64,000 nucleotides of DNA from Bacillota bacterium (GCA_023420895.1 JAEZUY010000041.1:1-64000), one strand, 5' to 3'. Positions 43,934 to 53,294 are shown, numbered from the stretch's first letter. Translations and numbers: made by a program. The notes: generated from the sequence alone by a model not told the origin.

Positions 43934-44823
43934 TTTAAGATTAACACCTGCCCTACGGATAAGATGTTAGGATCTGGCATGTTGTTCCATTTTGCTATGT
44001 CCACATATTTCATAGGATCTCCATAATGTCTGTTCGCTATAGCCCAAAGTGTATCTCCATAAACCACTGTATATGTTTCTGTGTTTTCGTCTATTTCTGC
44101 TTCTTCCGGTTCTTCCACATTTTCTATTTCTTCTGTAACACTAGCATCTCCGCCTGGATTGTCCTGTCCTTCTCCTTCCAAGCTAACTTTAAGTGTTTCT
44201 GTAAGCTCATATTTTTTAAACTTTAGTTCTATTACTAAATCTCTATAATTTTTAGCATCTTCTATAATAGTATAGTCCTCTAAGGTGCAGTACATAACAC
44301 TGTTGCTCATTCCGTCATAAATGGGATCATCCGTTCTTATTATTGCAAGTTCTATAATATGCTTTCTGTTTCTGGTCTTTAGATTGTCTAATAGACTTAT
44401 CCAGCCTCTCTGATCTAAAAACCATCTCGCTTTAGTATACTTAACTTGTTTTGTGAGGTCGGAATCCTTATGCGGGATTATTACGTTCATTGTCAACTCT
44501 GCAAGTCCAGGAAACTTAATTACATTAAACTCCCCTCCATGCGCCAAATCTACAGTCTCATTTCTGCTCTTATGCTTAATTTCTATATTGTTTGGCGGGA
44601 ATGGAAGTCTTGCATTATTTATATAGACATCATATGCGTTTTTATTGTTAGATGGTTTATGGCTTCCATATGTAACATACCTTTTCGCTTTTATATCTTC
44701 ATCTCTATGTTCCCAAAAGAATTCTGCAACATTAGAAACAGTTGCATCTATTCCTTCATAATAAAAAAAGCGCTGTACTATCTCTTCATAGTTTAGCGCT
44801 TTATGCTCTCTTCTATCGCTCAT
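43930..44823 (-). CDS. XkdP-like LysM tail protein
   Basis: 297 residues. N-terminal XkdP/YqbP-like domain (YVTYGSHKPSNNKNAYDVYI, VNVIIPHKDSD, DLVIELKFKKYELTE), a Glu-rich linker (215-245), then a single LysM repeat (TYTVVYGDTLWAIANRHYGDPMKYV ... ILSVGQVLILK). LysM holds peptidoglycan; in tails this protein links tape measure to hub. Its stop overlaps the hub gene by four bases and its start overlaps the tape measure stop by one. Confidence 0.88.
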   Translation of the reverse strand: MSDRREHKALNYEEIVQRFFYYEGIDATVSNVAEFFWEHRDEDIKAKRYVTYGSHKPSNNKNAYDVYINNARLPFPPNNIEIKHKSRNETVDLAHGGEFNVIKFPGLAELTMNVIIPHKDSDLTKQVKYTKARWFLDQRGWISLLDNLKTRNRKHIIELAIIRTDDPIYDGMSNSVMYCTLEDYTIIEDAKNYRDLVIELKFKKYELTETLKVSLEGEGQDNPGGDASVTEEIENVEEPEEAEIDENTETYTVVYGDTLWAIANRHYGDPMKYVDIAKWNNMPDPNILSVGQVLILK

Positions 44824-47276
44824 TATATAATGCTCAATCCTCCTATCCCGCTTTTAAGCTCTCTTTGTAACTGCTGATTAAATTCTCTTACTAAATCTCT
44901 ATGATCCTCCGGACTGTTAATGTCTCCAAAGCTGTTATCTATGTTTATGTTTATATCTCCAAGCTTTAAATATTGAAGCGCTCTATGCATTGCTGCATCT
45001 TTTAAGTACGCTAGGTTTTCATTCGTAATTTGGAGCCCGTCTTTTATTGCTTTCGTATTTTCTTCTGTTCCTTTATTGGCTTTGGCAATGTCCTTAAGTG
45101 CTCTTCCTAGGGACGGTGATTTTCCACTGCCACTGCCCCCACCGGCTCCGCCTTCATCTGCTAATCCTTCTGGTTTTATTCCGTATTTGTCCAGTCCAGC
45201 GCTTCCAAACTGGTCTAAATAGTCGCTCCCGAATTTATCTAAAGATTCTGATGCGCCTTCTATTTTGTCTATAAGTTTATTTGCCCAGTCCAGTCCTCTG
45301 CTTTCTATCTCTTCTCCCGTTAGAACATGCTTTTTATGTCCTCCAAGATCTATTCTCTCTGGCGCAGACGGTTTTATTCTTCCTAGAAAACCTCTAGCAC
45401 TGCTTATAGCTCCCCCGCCAAGGGTGGGTGCGCTTAAATTAGCAGATATAGAAATAGGGTCTTTTCCTAAACCTTCTCTAATTTTATTTACAGCCCCTAT
45501 AATTGCATTAGCTCCGGCATTTACTTTACTTACCCAGCCATCTACCATTTCCTGTACTGCGCTCAATCCAGCTTCCGCCATACTTACCATTGCATCTGCT
45601 AATTCCCATATTTTATTAATTATCTTATAAATTGTATCTTGGAATCCATTGCCAAGCATTTCTAAGAAATCTACCGCAGTATTCCACATACTGGCATAAC
45701 CATTTTGGAAGAAGGCTATAAACTTGCTTAAATTAACTGCTATGTTTTGTATTACTACTTGCCAGGTTATTCCCATTGCAATAGTTCTGTTAATTACAAG
45801 GTTAATAACCATAGCTATTCCAGCCACAGCTAAGACTAGTCCTAATGTAATTGGCAGTGTAATGGCCTGTAACATTAAAAATGCGGCTGCTAAACCTATA
45901 ACAGCGCCAACCAAAACGACACCTGCTATAATTGCCACCACGGTTAATACACGTTTAACTACATCCCAGTGCGCTACCACAAATTCAGCTGTTGTTATCA
46001 GCATTGTAACTACTAGATTCAGTCCCATTAAAGCAAAATCTATAACTCTTTTAATTCCGCTCATTATCTGCTGTCCGGTGTCCGATCCTAAAAACGTTGC
46101 AATTTTTGCTTTAATTCCGCCCATTCCTTCATCTGCATGTCTTAAAATCTGTTCTTTTGCATGTTCAAAGGTTATTGGAAAATTACCGATAGTTGCATTA
46201 ATATCTTCTGCGTTGTTTAACAGCGCATTTTTAAGAACGTCTGCTGTAATTATTCCTTGTTCTCCAAGCTGTTTAATACTTCCTATAGGTGCATCCAGTT
46301 CTTTTTCTATCATTCTTGCAATTGCGGGTGCGTGTTCTAGCACTGCATTAAGTTCTTGTCCTCTAAGAACTCCCATTCCTAGTGCTTGAGATATCTGAAG
46401 GTTTGCTGCAGCTACTCCACTTGCAACCGTTCCGGATGTAACATAAACCTTATTGAGTGTTTCTGTAAAATCTAATAGCTCCTGAGTATTTGCAAAAACA
46501 TGAGACGCATTATTTCCAAAAGCAATAGCTGTGTCCGTAAACTCTTTGAAGCTCTGTCTGCTCCGTTCGGCTCTATCTCCTATATTTGCTATTAAAGCAG
46601 AGTTAGTCATTAAACCGTCGTTTATGTTAGAAATTCTTGCTGCAGTATTTATATAACTGTCCGTCTTTTGTATTAGATCTGTAAACGCTTCTTTTACAAA
46701 TCTGATTCCTATAGCAGTAGCTATAAGCATTTTAACTTTATTTGCTACTCCCATTATAGCGGTTCCAGCACTTCCTGCCGCCTGTTCTGTTCCTAGCAGT
46801 CCGCCAATCAGACCGCTCATGGCTCCGCCACTGGCTACTCCCGCTAAGGCTCCAATTGCGCCTTTAAGTCCGGATGCTAAACCTCCGGAAGCTTTACCAG
46901 TTTGTCCACTGCTTTTACTTAGCTCTTTAGCCGCTTCTTTTGCCTTACTAACATATTTATCCATACTGGAAGTCATCTTTTTAACTTCTTCTCCATGTTT
47001 GGATGCAGATTTGTTGAGTGCTGTATAACTGCTGTTTGCACTAGCTAATTTTTTAAAGTAATTGTTAGCTTGCTGTGTTAAATTTTTAGTAGCATTAGCT
47101 TGCTGTTGTGCTTTTCTGCCTGTATTTCCTAATTGCTCATTCGCTTTTTTTATGCTCTGTCCAAAATCGCTGGACGTTTTCTCCATATTATTTAAAAATT
47201 TCATTATGCGGTTCATGGTTCCAGTTATATTTTCCGTGGCTTTAAAATTAATGCCAATATTAAAATCCTTGTCCAT
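44823..47276 (-). CDS. Tape measure protein
   Basis: 817 residues, the largest gene of the tail set. N-terminal coiled coil (10-135), tape-measure N-terminal domain (about 200-390: FTDTAIAFGNNASHVFANTQELLDFT, GMGVLRGQELNAVLEHAP), a block of membrane-type helices (about 410-510), then Gly/Ser-rich and helical C-terminal region. Length fixes tail length. A short myovirus tail of roughly 120 nm would be expected from family rule-of-thumb (about 0.15 nm per residue), which is an estimate. Follows the chaperone genes. Confidence 0.92.
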   Translation of the reverse strand: MDKDFNIGINFKATENITGTMNRIMKFLNNMEKTSSDFGQSIKKANEQLGNTGRKAQQQANATKNLTQQANNYFKKLASANSSYTALNKSASKHGEEVKKMTSSMDKYVSKAKEAAKELSKSSGQTGKASGGLASGLKGAIGALAGVASGGAMSGLIGGLLGTEQAAGSAGTAIMGVANKVKMLIATAIGIRFVKEAFTDLIQKTDSYINTAARISNINDGLMTNSALIANIGDRAERSRQSFKEFTDTAIAFGNNASHVFANTQELLDFTETLNKVYVTSGTVASGVAAANLQISQALGMGVLRGQELNAVLEHAPAIARMIEKELDAPIGSIKQLGEQGIITADVLKNALLNNAEDINATIGNFPITFEHAKEQILRHADEGMGGIKAKIATFLGSDTGQQIMSGIKRVIDFALMGLNLVVTMLITTAEFVVAHWDVVKRVLTVVAIIAGVVLVGAVIGLAAAFLMLQAITLPITLGLVLAVAGIAMVINLVINRTIAMGITWQVVIQNIAVNLSKFIAFFQNGYASMWNTAVDFLEMLGNGFQDTIYKIINKIWELADAMVSMAEAGLSAVQEMVDGWVSKVNAGANAIIGAVNKIREGLGKDPISISANLSAPTLGGGAISSARGFLGRIKPSAPERIDLGGHKKHVLTGEEIESRGLDWANKLIDKIEGASESLDKFGSDYLDQFGSAGLDKYGIKPEGLADEGGAGGGSGSGKSPSLGRALKDIAKANKGTEENTKAIKDGLQITNENLAYLKDAAMHRALQYLKLGDININIDNSFGDINSPEDHRDLVREFNQQLQRELKSGIGGLSII

Positions 47277-47293
47277 TCACTCACCGCCTTTTT

Positions 47294-47928
47294 TTATTTT
47301 ACACGTTTAATTCTGTTCAATTCTTCTTTTTCTTGTTTGTTTTTTTCTATAATAAAAGAAATGAGGATAGCTTTCTGCCAATCCTCATATCTTTTAAACT
47401 CCCAAGGCTTTATATTTCCATTTGTCGCCCAAAACACTCCATACTCTGCCGTTGTCTCAAAATCGTTTTGGGCTAAAAGTTTTTTACTTGATCTATTTGT
47501 TCTTCTATCGATGTAGATTCATTTAGTTTTGTTGCTATAGTGAGCAGATTGTCATACTCTCTGAACTCGCTCAACATTGCATCCAGGAGATCATACTCGG
47601 AAAATACTCCGTAGCTATCCTGCAGTTCCGCATTTTTTAAATCTGGAAATACAACGGATTTAACTGCTAGCATTTTTGTAAATTTACCTATATCTAGGTT
47701 GCCTTTTTTAGAAGTGCATTTATCTATTATTTCCTGGTAAACCTTGGATGTAACAGATCTGAGTTTCCACTTTATAGGCTCTCCGTTCGAATCTAGAAAT
47801 GCATCTGTAACAGCTATTTCTATCTCTTTACTTGTATCTCTTTTGTTCTGTTTCATAAAGGCATTCATGTTTTGTGGTCTTTCTGGCTCCACATTTGTTG
47901 CGTTATTAACTCTATCTAAATCATTCAT
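47294..47928 (-). CDS. Tail chaperone frameshift product (gpGT-like)
   Basis: Translation of the upstream 151-residue gene to its AAC at 47479-47481, then a -1 slip at the heptamer A AAA AAC (47479-47485), continues in the -1 frame for 61 codons to a TAA at 47294-47296. The extension begins LLAQNDFETTAEYGVFWATN and includes EDWQKAILISFIIEKNKQ and a basic end. This explains the otherwise empty 180 bp before the tape measure gene and matches the G/GT arrangement of tail chaperones. Total 211 residues. Only the short form is made unless slipping occurs. Confidence 0.8.
47473..47928 (-). CDS. XkdN-like tail assembly chaperone (short form)
   Basis: 151 residues, acidic and helical (TSKVYQEIIDKCTSKKGNLDIG, NLLTIATKLNE). 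Its position between tail tube and tape measure identifies it as the XkdN/gpG-type chaperone that keeps the tape measure in the right state during tail assembly. Zero-frame end is VKNF then stop, with a slippery sequence right there. ATG follows AAGGAG. The longer fusion is listed separately. Confidence 0.85.
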   Translation of the reverse strand: MNDLDRVNNATNVEPERPQNMNAFMKQNKRDTSKEIEIAVTDAFLDSNGEPIKWKLRSVTSKVYQEIIDKCTSKKGNLDIGKFTKMLAVKSVVFPDLKNAELQDSYGVFSEYDLLDAMLSEFREYDNLLTIATKLNESTSIEEQIDQVKNF

Positions 47929-47940
47929 ATTTTTAACTCC

Positions 47941-48396
47941 TTATAAGCTGTATTTCGTTGGATTTTTTATGTTTCCATAAGTCCCAGACACTTCTTCTTC
48001 CAGCACTTTTGTAGAAACATCTAATTGTGCCATAACTTTTTTTGTAAGCATGCACTGCTCAAATATAGTTATTTTTTTTCCGGACGTTGTGTTTGGGTCA
48101 TCGTTCGCTATCATAATGTCAAAGTATTCCATCTTCCCCGTTTCAACATACGTCATCATTATGTCTTGAAAAATAGATGAACATTCGTACAGCGTTGCTT
48201 CCCAGTTGTTTTTTGTCTTTCCCGGTCTAGTCACAGGGGTTCTACTGCCCAGTATGTCTATTTCTTCTATGTCTATATCCATATCTGCTTTAAAGTTTTT
48301 TAGGTAAAAAAGCGGTTCTCTTCTTCCGCCTCTAATAGCATAAGCCATTCCCTCAAATCCGGATACAAAATTCTCTTCTCTCATTTTTATAGCCAT
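47941..48396 (-). CDS. Tail tube protein (XkdM-like)
   Basis: 151 residues, beta-rich. GFEGMAYAIRGGRREPLFYLKNFKADMDIDIEEIDILGSRTPVTRPGKTKNNW matches the XkdM/DUF2001 tail tube family; it polymerises inside the sheath. Gene order after the sheath is standard. Its ATG overlaps the stop of the sheath gene by one base. Confidence 0.9.
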   Translation of the reverse strand: MAIKMREENFVSGFEGMAYAIRGGRREPLFYLKNFKADMDIDIEEIDILGSRTPVTRPGKTKNNWEATLYECSSIFQDIMMTYVETGKMEYFDIMIANDDPNTTSGKKITIFEQCMLTKKVMAQLDVSTKVLEEEVSGTYGNIKNPTKYSL

Positions 48397-49703
48397 TATG
48401 CCACCTCCACATACATGTAAATCTTAGTTATAGCAACCGCCGCCTGTATAGCATCTCTGACAACTACATCTTCTTTATTTTTGCCTTCTGTAACTATTGT
48501 GTCTTCTTCTCCATTGTAGTTTACTATATAACCTTCTGCTTGCATTGCTTCTCCATGTTTAGCTAGTCTATGCCAAAATAACGTTCTATTTTCTTCTATA
48601 TTTTGTACTCTGCCCATAAATTCAGTTACAAATATCTTTTCTATATCCGTTATTCTCTGGTGTATGATCCTAACAATCTGGTTATTTCTAAAATCTTTTG
48701 TTAAATCTTGTGTAAAACTTCTAAAAGTATTTATATCTTCTACCACATAAGGTTCTCTACCCCAAAAGACAAATTGTCCAAGCTCCAGCATTGTTTCTAT
48801 TTCTTTCCTGCTGTAATTTGTATTAATTACATATTCTCCATTGTAGTTTTTAGATGTTGCAGATTCTCCTGGTGTTAGTCCTGCTTGCAGGCCTGCTACC
48901 CAGTAAACCAGTGTTCCGTTTTCCTCTTCCGTTTTGTTTGCAACGGATATTACATTGTAGCTGTCTGCTTCTAAGCTTTCTCCTACTAGTTGCATATAGA
49001 TGCCCTCTTCCGCCATTCTTTCTGCAAACGCCACATATAATCTTTTAGTTGGTGCATCCGTGCCAGGATAAGCCAGAATATTATAGCTGTGCTGTTCCAA
49101 TTCCGTTAGGAAGTCTGTGTGCGAAGCTGCTGTTCCATTGTCTCCCGCTGTAAGGTAAACTCCAGCCGTCTTGTGTTCTGCTGCAAGTGCTCCAGTTCCG
49201 CTAAATTCTACCCATTTGTTTTCCTTTATATCTTCTATATTGTCTGCTTCCTGTTTGTCTACAATATCTCCATCCACAATAGTTTTAATTAGATATCCTT
49301 CCGTATCTACCAATTCTTCTATTGCAACTTGTATAACGTTTCCTTTCACTCCAGCCTTTAACGCTTCTACTTTTATAGGTGCTTCCGTTCCTATTGTAGT
49401 TTTAGCTTTTACAGCATTGCCGTTAAGATTAAAGATTAATGCTGTTTTAGCATGTTTAAACAGTTCTCTAATGTTTAACATTTCTTCATCTGTGTAATTG
49501 TAGCCCAATATAGATTTATCCAGCACTATATCTCCTCTGTCTATCTCTGTTATCCCTGGATTTCCCCAATTTAGTGGCATTGCTATAGCTACTATACCTC
49601 TGCCTCCAAGTGTAGCTGTCATAGGTTTTCTACCTGACAATTTTACATAAAAACCGGGTAACTGTTTGTTTTGTATATTAAAGCTTCCGCCTATTCTCTT
49701 CAT
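48396..49703 (-). CDS. Tail sheath protein (XkdK-like)
   Basis: 435 residues of the contractile sheath family: N-terminal GRGIVAIAMPLNWGNPG, the KTIV-like middle and the C-terminal TDIEKIFVTEFMGRVQNIEENR and IYMYVEVA ends. It forms the contractile outer tube, so this is a myovirus. The middle region (about 110-250) is an inserted beta domain usual for XkdK. ATG at 49703; AAGGAG sits about 12 bases upstream, a rather long gap. Confidence 0.93.
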   Translation of the reverse strand: MKRIGGSFNIQNKQLPGFYVKLSGRKPMTATLGGRGIVAIAMPLNWGNPGITEIDRGDIVLDKSILGYNYTDEEMLNIRELFKHAKTALIFNLNGNAVKAKTTIGTEAPIKVEALKAGVKGNVIQVAIEELVDTEGYLIKTIVDGDIVDKQEADNIEDIKENKWVEFSGTGALAAEHKTAGVYLTAGDNGTAASHTDFLTELEQHSYNILAYPGTDAPTKRLYVAFAERMAEEGIYMQLVGESLEADSYNVISVANKTEEENGTLVYWVAGLQAGLTPGESATSKNYNGEYVINTNYSRKEIETMLELGQFVFWGREPYVVEDINTFRSFTQDLTKDFRNNQIVRIIHQRITDIEKIFVTEFMGRVQNIEENRTLFWHRLAKHGEAMQAEGYIVNYNGEEDTIVTEGKNKEDVVVRDAIQAAVAITKIYMYVEVA

Positions 49704-49709
49704 ATTCTT

Positions 49710-49871
49710 TTAACAGCTCCTTTTCTTATATTCTTCTACTAATCTTTTAGCTTGTTTTTTTGTATACTGTTTGTCTGCTTCTAGTATTACTTCCAAGAGA
49801 TCTTCTTCTCCACCGCAAAACAATATACTTCTTTTAAGCTGTTCTTTTGTAAACTTGCGTTTATCTTCCAT
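49710..49871 (-). CDS. Small phage protein between terminator and sheath
   Basis: 53 residues, basic and helical (MEDKRKFTKEQLKRSILFCG, then QAKRLVEEYKKRSC). Shorter than most annotation cut-offs. ATG at 49871 is seven bases after AAGGAAG, the gene overlaps the tail terminator stop by 11 bp and stops seven bases before the sheath start, so a gap-free operon supports it. No family known to me; similar small genes sit before sheath in other clostridial phages. Confidence 0.65.
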   Translation of the reverse strand: MEDKRKFTKEQLKRSILFCGGEEDLLEVILEADKQYTKKQAKRLVEEYKKRSC

Positions 49872-50382
49872 ATTTAATCTTCCTTATAACTTTTGTTTTA
49901 TGTATGGTTTCTGCATCCATATCTTCCATATTCTCTGTCTCTTCCAGAACAACATCCTCCACATATAAATCCTCTTCTATAAAAGCGTTATCCATATTTG
50001 TAACGTCTTCTCTTTCTTCCAGTTTTCCGTAATATGTGTAACTTGCAAATATATTAAGATCTATTCCTTCTACTGCATAGACTTTTCTTAAAGTGTTAGC
50101 ATTTAATTTTTGTTTGCCTATGTTTATGGTTTTTAATAAATCTAACAGTGTCTGTTCCATTTCCAATAGTTCTTTTCTGCTTTTATTGCTGTTTATATAA
50201 CTAATATTGTAGTTAGCGGTTAAATTAACAGAATTTCCAATTTCTCTTCCTAAGTCTACATCTAGCTCTCTAACAACAAAGCAAGGTTCTTTTAAATTTT
50301 GGTTTATTTTACTTCCAGTGGCTTTAGTATTTGGATACTGGTTTTTTAGTATTTTAATTATATGTCCTACTATATCTACCAT
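49861..50382 (-). CDS. Tail terminator-like protein (DUF6838 type)
   Basis: 173 residues. GHIIKILKNQYPNTKATGS with EPCFVVRELDVDLGREIGN and a long beta region followed by an acidic tail; this is the pattern of the DUF6838/tail terminator family, which caps the tail tube at the head end. Position between the HK97 gp10-like protein and the sheath supports it. Confidence 0.75.
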   Translation of the reverse strand: MVDIVGHIIKILKNQYPNTKATGSKINQNLKEPCFVVRELDVDLGREIGNSVNLTANYNISYINSNKSRKELLEMEQTLLDLLKTINIGKQKLNANTLRKVYAVEGIDLNIFASYTYYGKLEEREDVTNMDNAFIEEDLYVEDVVLEETENMEDMDAETIHKTKVIRKIKYGR

Positions 50383-50387
50383 TTTTA

Positions 50388-50786
50388 TTACCTCAATATT
50401 TTTAATTCTTCCATATTAAGCAGTACAAGACCTAGCATATTGCCTTCAATAAATTCTACAGACTGGGTAGCTATATAGTTCCCCCAGTAATATCCATGGA
50501 AGTTCCCAAACCTGTCTTTTATTTTATGTCCCCATTCCAGCCAGTGTGCATACTCACAATTTGTACTTACCATATAGTGCGCCGTGTTTTCTCTATCCAC
50601 TTGCCAACTTTTCCTATAGACACCAGTATCCACTAAATGCGCAGCGTTTATCCTGTCTACTATATCTATCCTTGTAAGATGCGCCGCTTCTTTTGTAACT
50701 TTTTCCATTAGCACATCTTTTCTGGTCTCCAATTGTTTTATAGCGCCTTTTAATCCGTTTAAATCCTTAAACTCTATATTAAACAT
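50388..50786 (-). CDS. HK97 gp10-like tail component
   Basis: 132 residues. Helical N-terminus (LNGLKGAIKQLETRKDVLMEKV) then HLVDTGVYRKSWQVDRENTAHYMVSTNCEYAHWLEWGHK, which is the conserved core of HK97 gp10/XkdI neck proteins. It joins head connector and tail terminator. Overlaps the head closure gene by eight bases. Confidence 0.85.
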   Translation of the reverse strand: MFNIEFKDLNGLKGAIKQLETRKDVLMEKVTKEAAHLTRIDIVDRINAAHLVDTGVYRKSWQVDRENTAHYMVSTNCEYAHWLEWGHKIKDRFGNFHGYYWGNYIATQSVEFIEGNMLGLVLLNMEELKILR

Positions 50787-51159
50787 GTTCTATAATTTCC
50801 TCCACAGCATACTCTATGTGCGTTCTGTATTTTCTGCCCCTTTGCGCGTTGTTAAGCGTATATTTAGTGCTGTGTTGTATTAGCTCTATAGTTGCGCCTT
50901 CCGGAATGTCTATTTCTGGTCTGCAGTAAACTACTAAATCTTGTTCTGTCCTGTTGTGCGTATCCTTTAAAATAAAGTTCCCACTTTTAAAACCAAGTCT
51001 GCACTTTTCTCCCGTCAATATCTGCCGTTTTATTTGGATGTCTTCTCCGTTTGAATCTGTAACCCATTCTTCTATAAAAACATCCATTCTGCCCAAATAC
51101 GTTTCATCCAAATATTTTTTTACTTCTTCTACCGTTCTGTCTTTTAACACAGCTACCAC
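50779..51159 (-). CDS. Head closure (stopper) protein
   Basis: 126 residues. EKCRLGFKSGNFILKDTHNRTEQDLVVYCRPEIDIPEGATIELI is a small beta-barrel core matching XkdH/gp16-like head closure proteins, placed correctly between connector and gp10. ATG overlaps the connector stop. Confidence 0.75.
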   Translation of the reverse strand: MVAVLKDRTVEEVKKYLDETYLGRMDVFIEEWVTDSNGEDIQIKRQILTGEKCRLGFKSGNFILKDTHNRTEQDLVVYCRPEIDIPEGATIELIQHSTKYTLNNAQRGRKYRTHIEYAVEEIIEHV

Positions 51160-51551
51160 CTCAATTTTCTATAGACATTTAAAATGGTGTGGTCTGCTTC
51201 CATAAGCTTATCCGCAAACATCTGCAGTTTTTCTACTGCACTCATATTCGCTACCGTTTTGTTGCTTGTGTCAAATTCTATAGACATATCACCTAAGCTT
51301 AATTTGGTTGCGTTTACCATTTTGTCTATATCCGCATTTGTTGCAAAGTCCGGCTCTGTTGCAATTCTTAGCGTTAAGTATCTGCCTAGAACTTGTTTTA
51401 TAATGTATCTGTTTAAGCCCTCCGGGAGATCTGTTCTATTTAACCTTGCTTTTGTTTCTCTTTTTACATCTCTTAATATTATTTCTAATAAGTTAGATGT
51501 AGGCGCTTCTAAACCCATTTCTATTATTAGTGCATTTATTTTATCTAGCAT
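51153..51551 (-). CDS. Head-tail connector protein
   Basis: 132 residues, nearly all helical; LRDVKRETKARLNRTDLPEGLNRYIIKQVLGRYLTLRIA is the connector (gp15/YqbG-like) signature. It sits beneath the portal and links to the stopper. Coupled by one-base overlap to the 68-residue gene. Confidence 0.78.
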   Translation of the reverse strand: MLDKINALIIEMGLEAPTSNLLEIILRDVKRETKARLNRTDLPEGLNRYIIKQVLGRYLTLRIATEPDFATNADIDKMVNATKLSLGDMSIEFDTSNKTVANMSAVEKLQMFADKLMEADHTILNVYRKLRW

Positions 51552-51757
51552 TATTTTTCTTCTTTCTTTGCTGTTTTAGTTGCAGTTGTTTTAGCTGCAG
51601 CTGTTTTTTTAGGTTCTTTAGTTTCTTCTACTTTATATCCAGCGTTTTTAAACCAGCTAACTAAATTCTTATTGTCCGTTGTGCCAACTCCATCCACAAA
51701 CAGCACACCGCTAGATGTGCCGTTGTAGTTGGAATTAGGTGCTATAATTTTAAACAT
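51551..51757 (-). CDS. Small phage protein, function unknown
   Basis: 68 residues: MFKIIAPNSNYNGTSSGVLF, a beta-rich start, then a Lys/Ala-rich tail (AAAKTTATKTAKKEEK). Small genes of this pattern follow the capsid gene in other clostridial phages, but no role is known. The repetitive basic tail might touch DNA. Reaches the connector start by one base. Confidence 0.6.
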   Translation of the reverse strand: MFKIIAPNSNYNGTSSGVLFVDGVGTTDNKNLVSWFKNAGYKVEETKEPKKTAAAKTTATKTAKKEEK

Positions 51758-51772
51758 TCTATCACCTTTTTT

Positions 51773-52756
51773 TTATTTTATTTTTATGTTTCTAAGCACT
51801 CCCGCTCCTCTAGTATTTTTAAGAACAGGTGTAGCTACAAACTCTACCTCTCCTCTTTTTACGGCTCCAGGCTGAGTAAAATCTGGTAGATATGTCTTAA
51901 TCATTTTGTCTCCGCTTATAGACGCTCCATGGAACGCATCCAGCCCGAATCTAACTGCATATATATCTGTTAGTCCTGTCTGTGCTGTTGATACTGTTCT
52001 GTCCTCTGTTTTTATAACTGAATCAGTTGAAGAAACACCTGCATAAAATCCAAGATCTACAAGTGGTATACTTCCAAAGTTATCTACAGGTCTGCCGAAA
52101 GCATCCTCTGACTGTGAATAATATCCAGTTATTTTAGCCAGAGTGTTTAGCTTAACTTTTAGTTTATTATTAACAAGCAGTGCATCTGCTCTTCCGTCCA
52201 ACTCTCCTAACATGCTATCTATAGCTTCTATAAGTACGTATTTTTCTGCTTCCAGTTTTTCCATTGTAGAAATGTCCAGTACAGAATCTCCGTTCAGCTC
52301 TGTTATAGAATTTTTAAGTGCTTTGTTAAGTCCGTCAAAGCCGTGCTCCTGTACCGCTGTATCCCCGTTTATAACGTGGTAATGGAAGTGGTTAGTTGCA
52401 GCTTTTATTTTCTCTCCCATCTGGAAAGCTACTTCATCTATGGACTTCGAGGATGACTGCGCTAACACTCTGTCTATTGCAAAGCTTCCTCCAAATACAG
52501 CAAGTCTAGCAGTAAGTAGCTTTCTAACTGCGTGCTGGTCTTGGTATTCTGTGTTTATCTCTCTAAATTCTGCGCTTGCTGGTGTTTCCAGTCTTTGGTA
52601 TCCGTAAACTAAAGTAGATCCCGCTGTTCCTGGAGATACGGAATCGTCAAAAGTCATCTTATCCAGTAATACGGATTTTCTTCTAAATTCATCTATAACT
52701 TGCTGTGTCACCTTGTCGGCCATTCCGATTTTGGCTTGTTCTAGTGTTATTGCCAT
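51773..52756 (-). CDS. Major capsid protein
   Basis: 327 residues. N-terminal ITLEQAKIGMADKVTQQVIDEFRR, then TLVYGYQRLETPASAEFREINTEYQDQHA and VEFVATPVLKNTRGAGVLRNI. The scaffold gene upstream and the connector genes downstream fix its identity as the HK97-fold capsid protein. Very strong ribosome site (AAGGAGAG) suits a high-copy protein. Confidence 0.88.
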   Translation of the reverse strand: MAITLEQAKIGMADKVTQQVIDEFRRKSVLLDKMTFDDSVSPGTAGSTLVYGYQRLETPASAEFREINTEYQDQHAVRKLLTARLAVFGGSFAIDRVLAQSSSKSIDEVAFQMGEKIKAATNHFHYHVINGDTAVQEHGFDGLNKALKNSITELNGDSVLDISTMEKLEAEKYVLIEAIDSMLGELDGRADALLVNNKLKVKLNTLAKITGYYSQSEDAFGRPVDNFGSIPLVDLGFYAGVSSTDSVIKTEDRTVSTAQTGLTDIYAVRFGLDAFHGASISGDKMIKTYLPDFTQPGAVKRGEVEFVATPVLKNTRGAGVLRNIKIK

Positions 52757-52769
52757 AACTTATCTCTCC

Positions 52770-53294
52770 TTAATTGTCTTTTAACTGTAGCGCTAGTGCA
52801 TCTCTTATGCTGTTTACTTCCTCGTCCGCATTTGGTTTTCCGGAAGAACCGCCCAGATTGTGCGTGTCTAGTGCTTCTTTCTTTTTAAATAAAAAAGGTT
52901 TAGACTTTTTAAGGTCTTCCATTTGCTCATCCAATCCTTCAATTTTGTTGTCTTCTATTTTTAGTGTTTCTTTGTTTAAGAGCTTTTCTATCGTTTCTAT
53001 ATCCTGCACATAATATTCAGCTAACTTCTGTTCTATTAGCCTATTGTTGGTCATTTCTTTTATTGTATTCTGTGCAGTTTCTAACTCTTTTTGAAGGTCT
53101 GCATTAGACTTCTGGATACCTTCTATATCTATTTCTCTGTTTTTATCTATGGCAGATTGTTTGTCTGCAATTTCTTCTTTAAGATCTTCTATATCTGTTT
53201 TGTATTTCTCTACGCGGTTTCCATATTCAGACATTATTTTATCTATAACTTCTTTATCTTCTATTCCTAAATTCTTAAGAAAATCTCTTTTCAT
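52770..53294 (-). CDS. Capsid scaffold (GP20-like)
   Basis: About 174 residues. A long coiled coil (30-105: KYKTDIEDLKEEIADKQSAID, ELETAQNTIKEMTN) and a C-terminal capsid-binding helix with FLFKKKEALDTHNLGG; matches the GP20 scaffold family. The in-frame frame extends 31 codons upstream to 53387, but that piece is Trp/Cys/Lys-rich and overlaps a hairpin; ATG at 53294 follows AAAGGAGA, so I chose it. Confidence 0.85.
   Translation of the reverse strand: MKRDFLKNLGIEDKEVIDKIMSEYGNRVEKYKTDIEDLKEEIADKQSAIDKNREIDIEGIQKSNADLQKELETAQNTIKEMTNNRLIEQKLAEYYVQDIETIEKLLNKETLKIEDNKIEGLDEQMEDLKKSKPFLFKKKEALDTHNLGGSSGKPNADEEVNSIRDALALQLKDN

Noticed and set aside
45724..46389. 221-codon plus-strand open frame opposite the tape measure gene
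   Set aside because: It is antisense to a clearly coding gene, is full of Thr/Ile/Ala from the complementary codons, and has no ribosome-binding site.
47294..47472. Gene-free gap or pseudogene before the tape measure gene
   Set aside because: The gap is an open -1 frame reached from the chaperone gene through an AAAAAAC slippery site.
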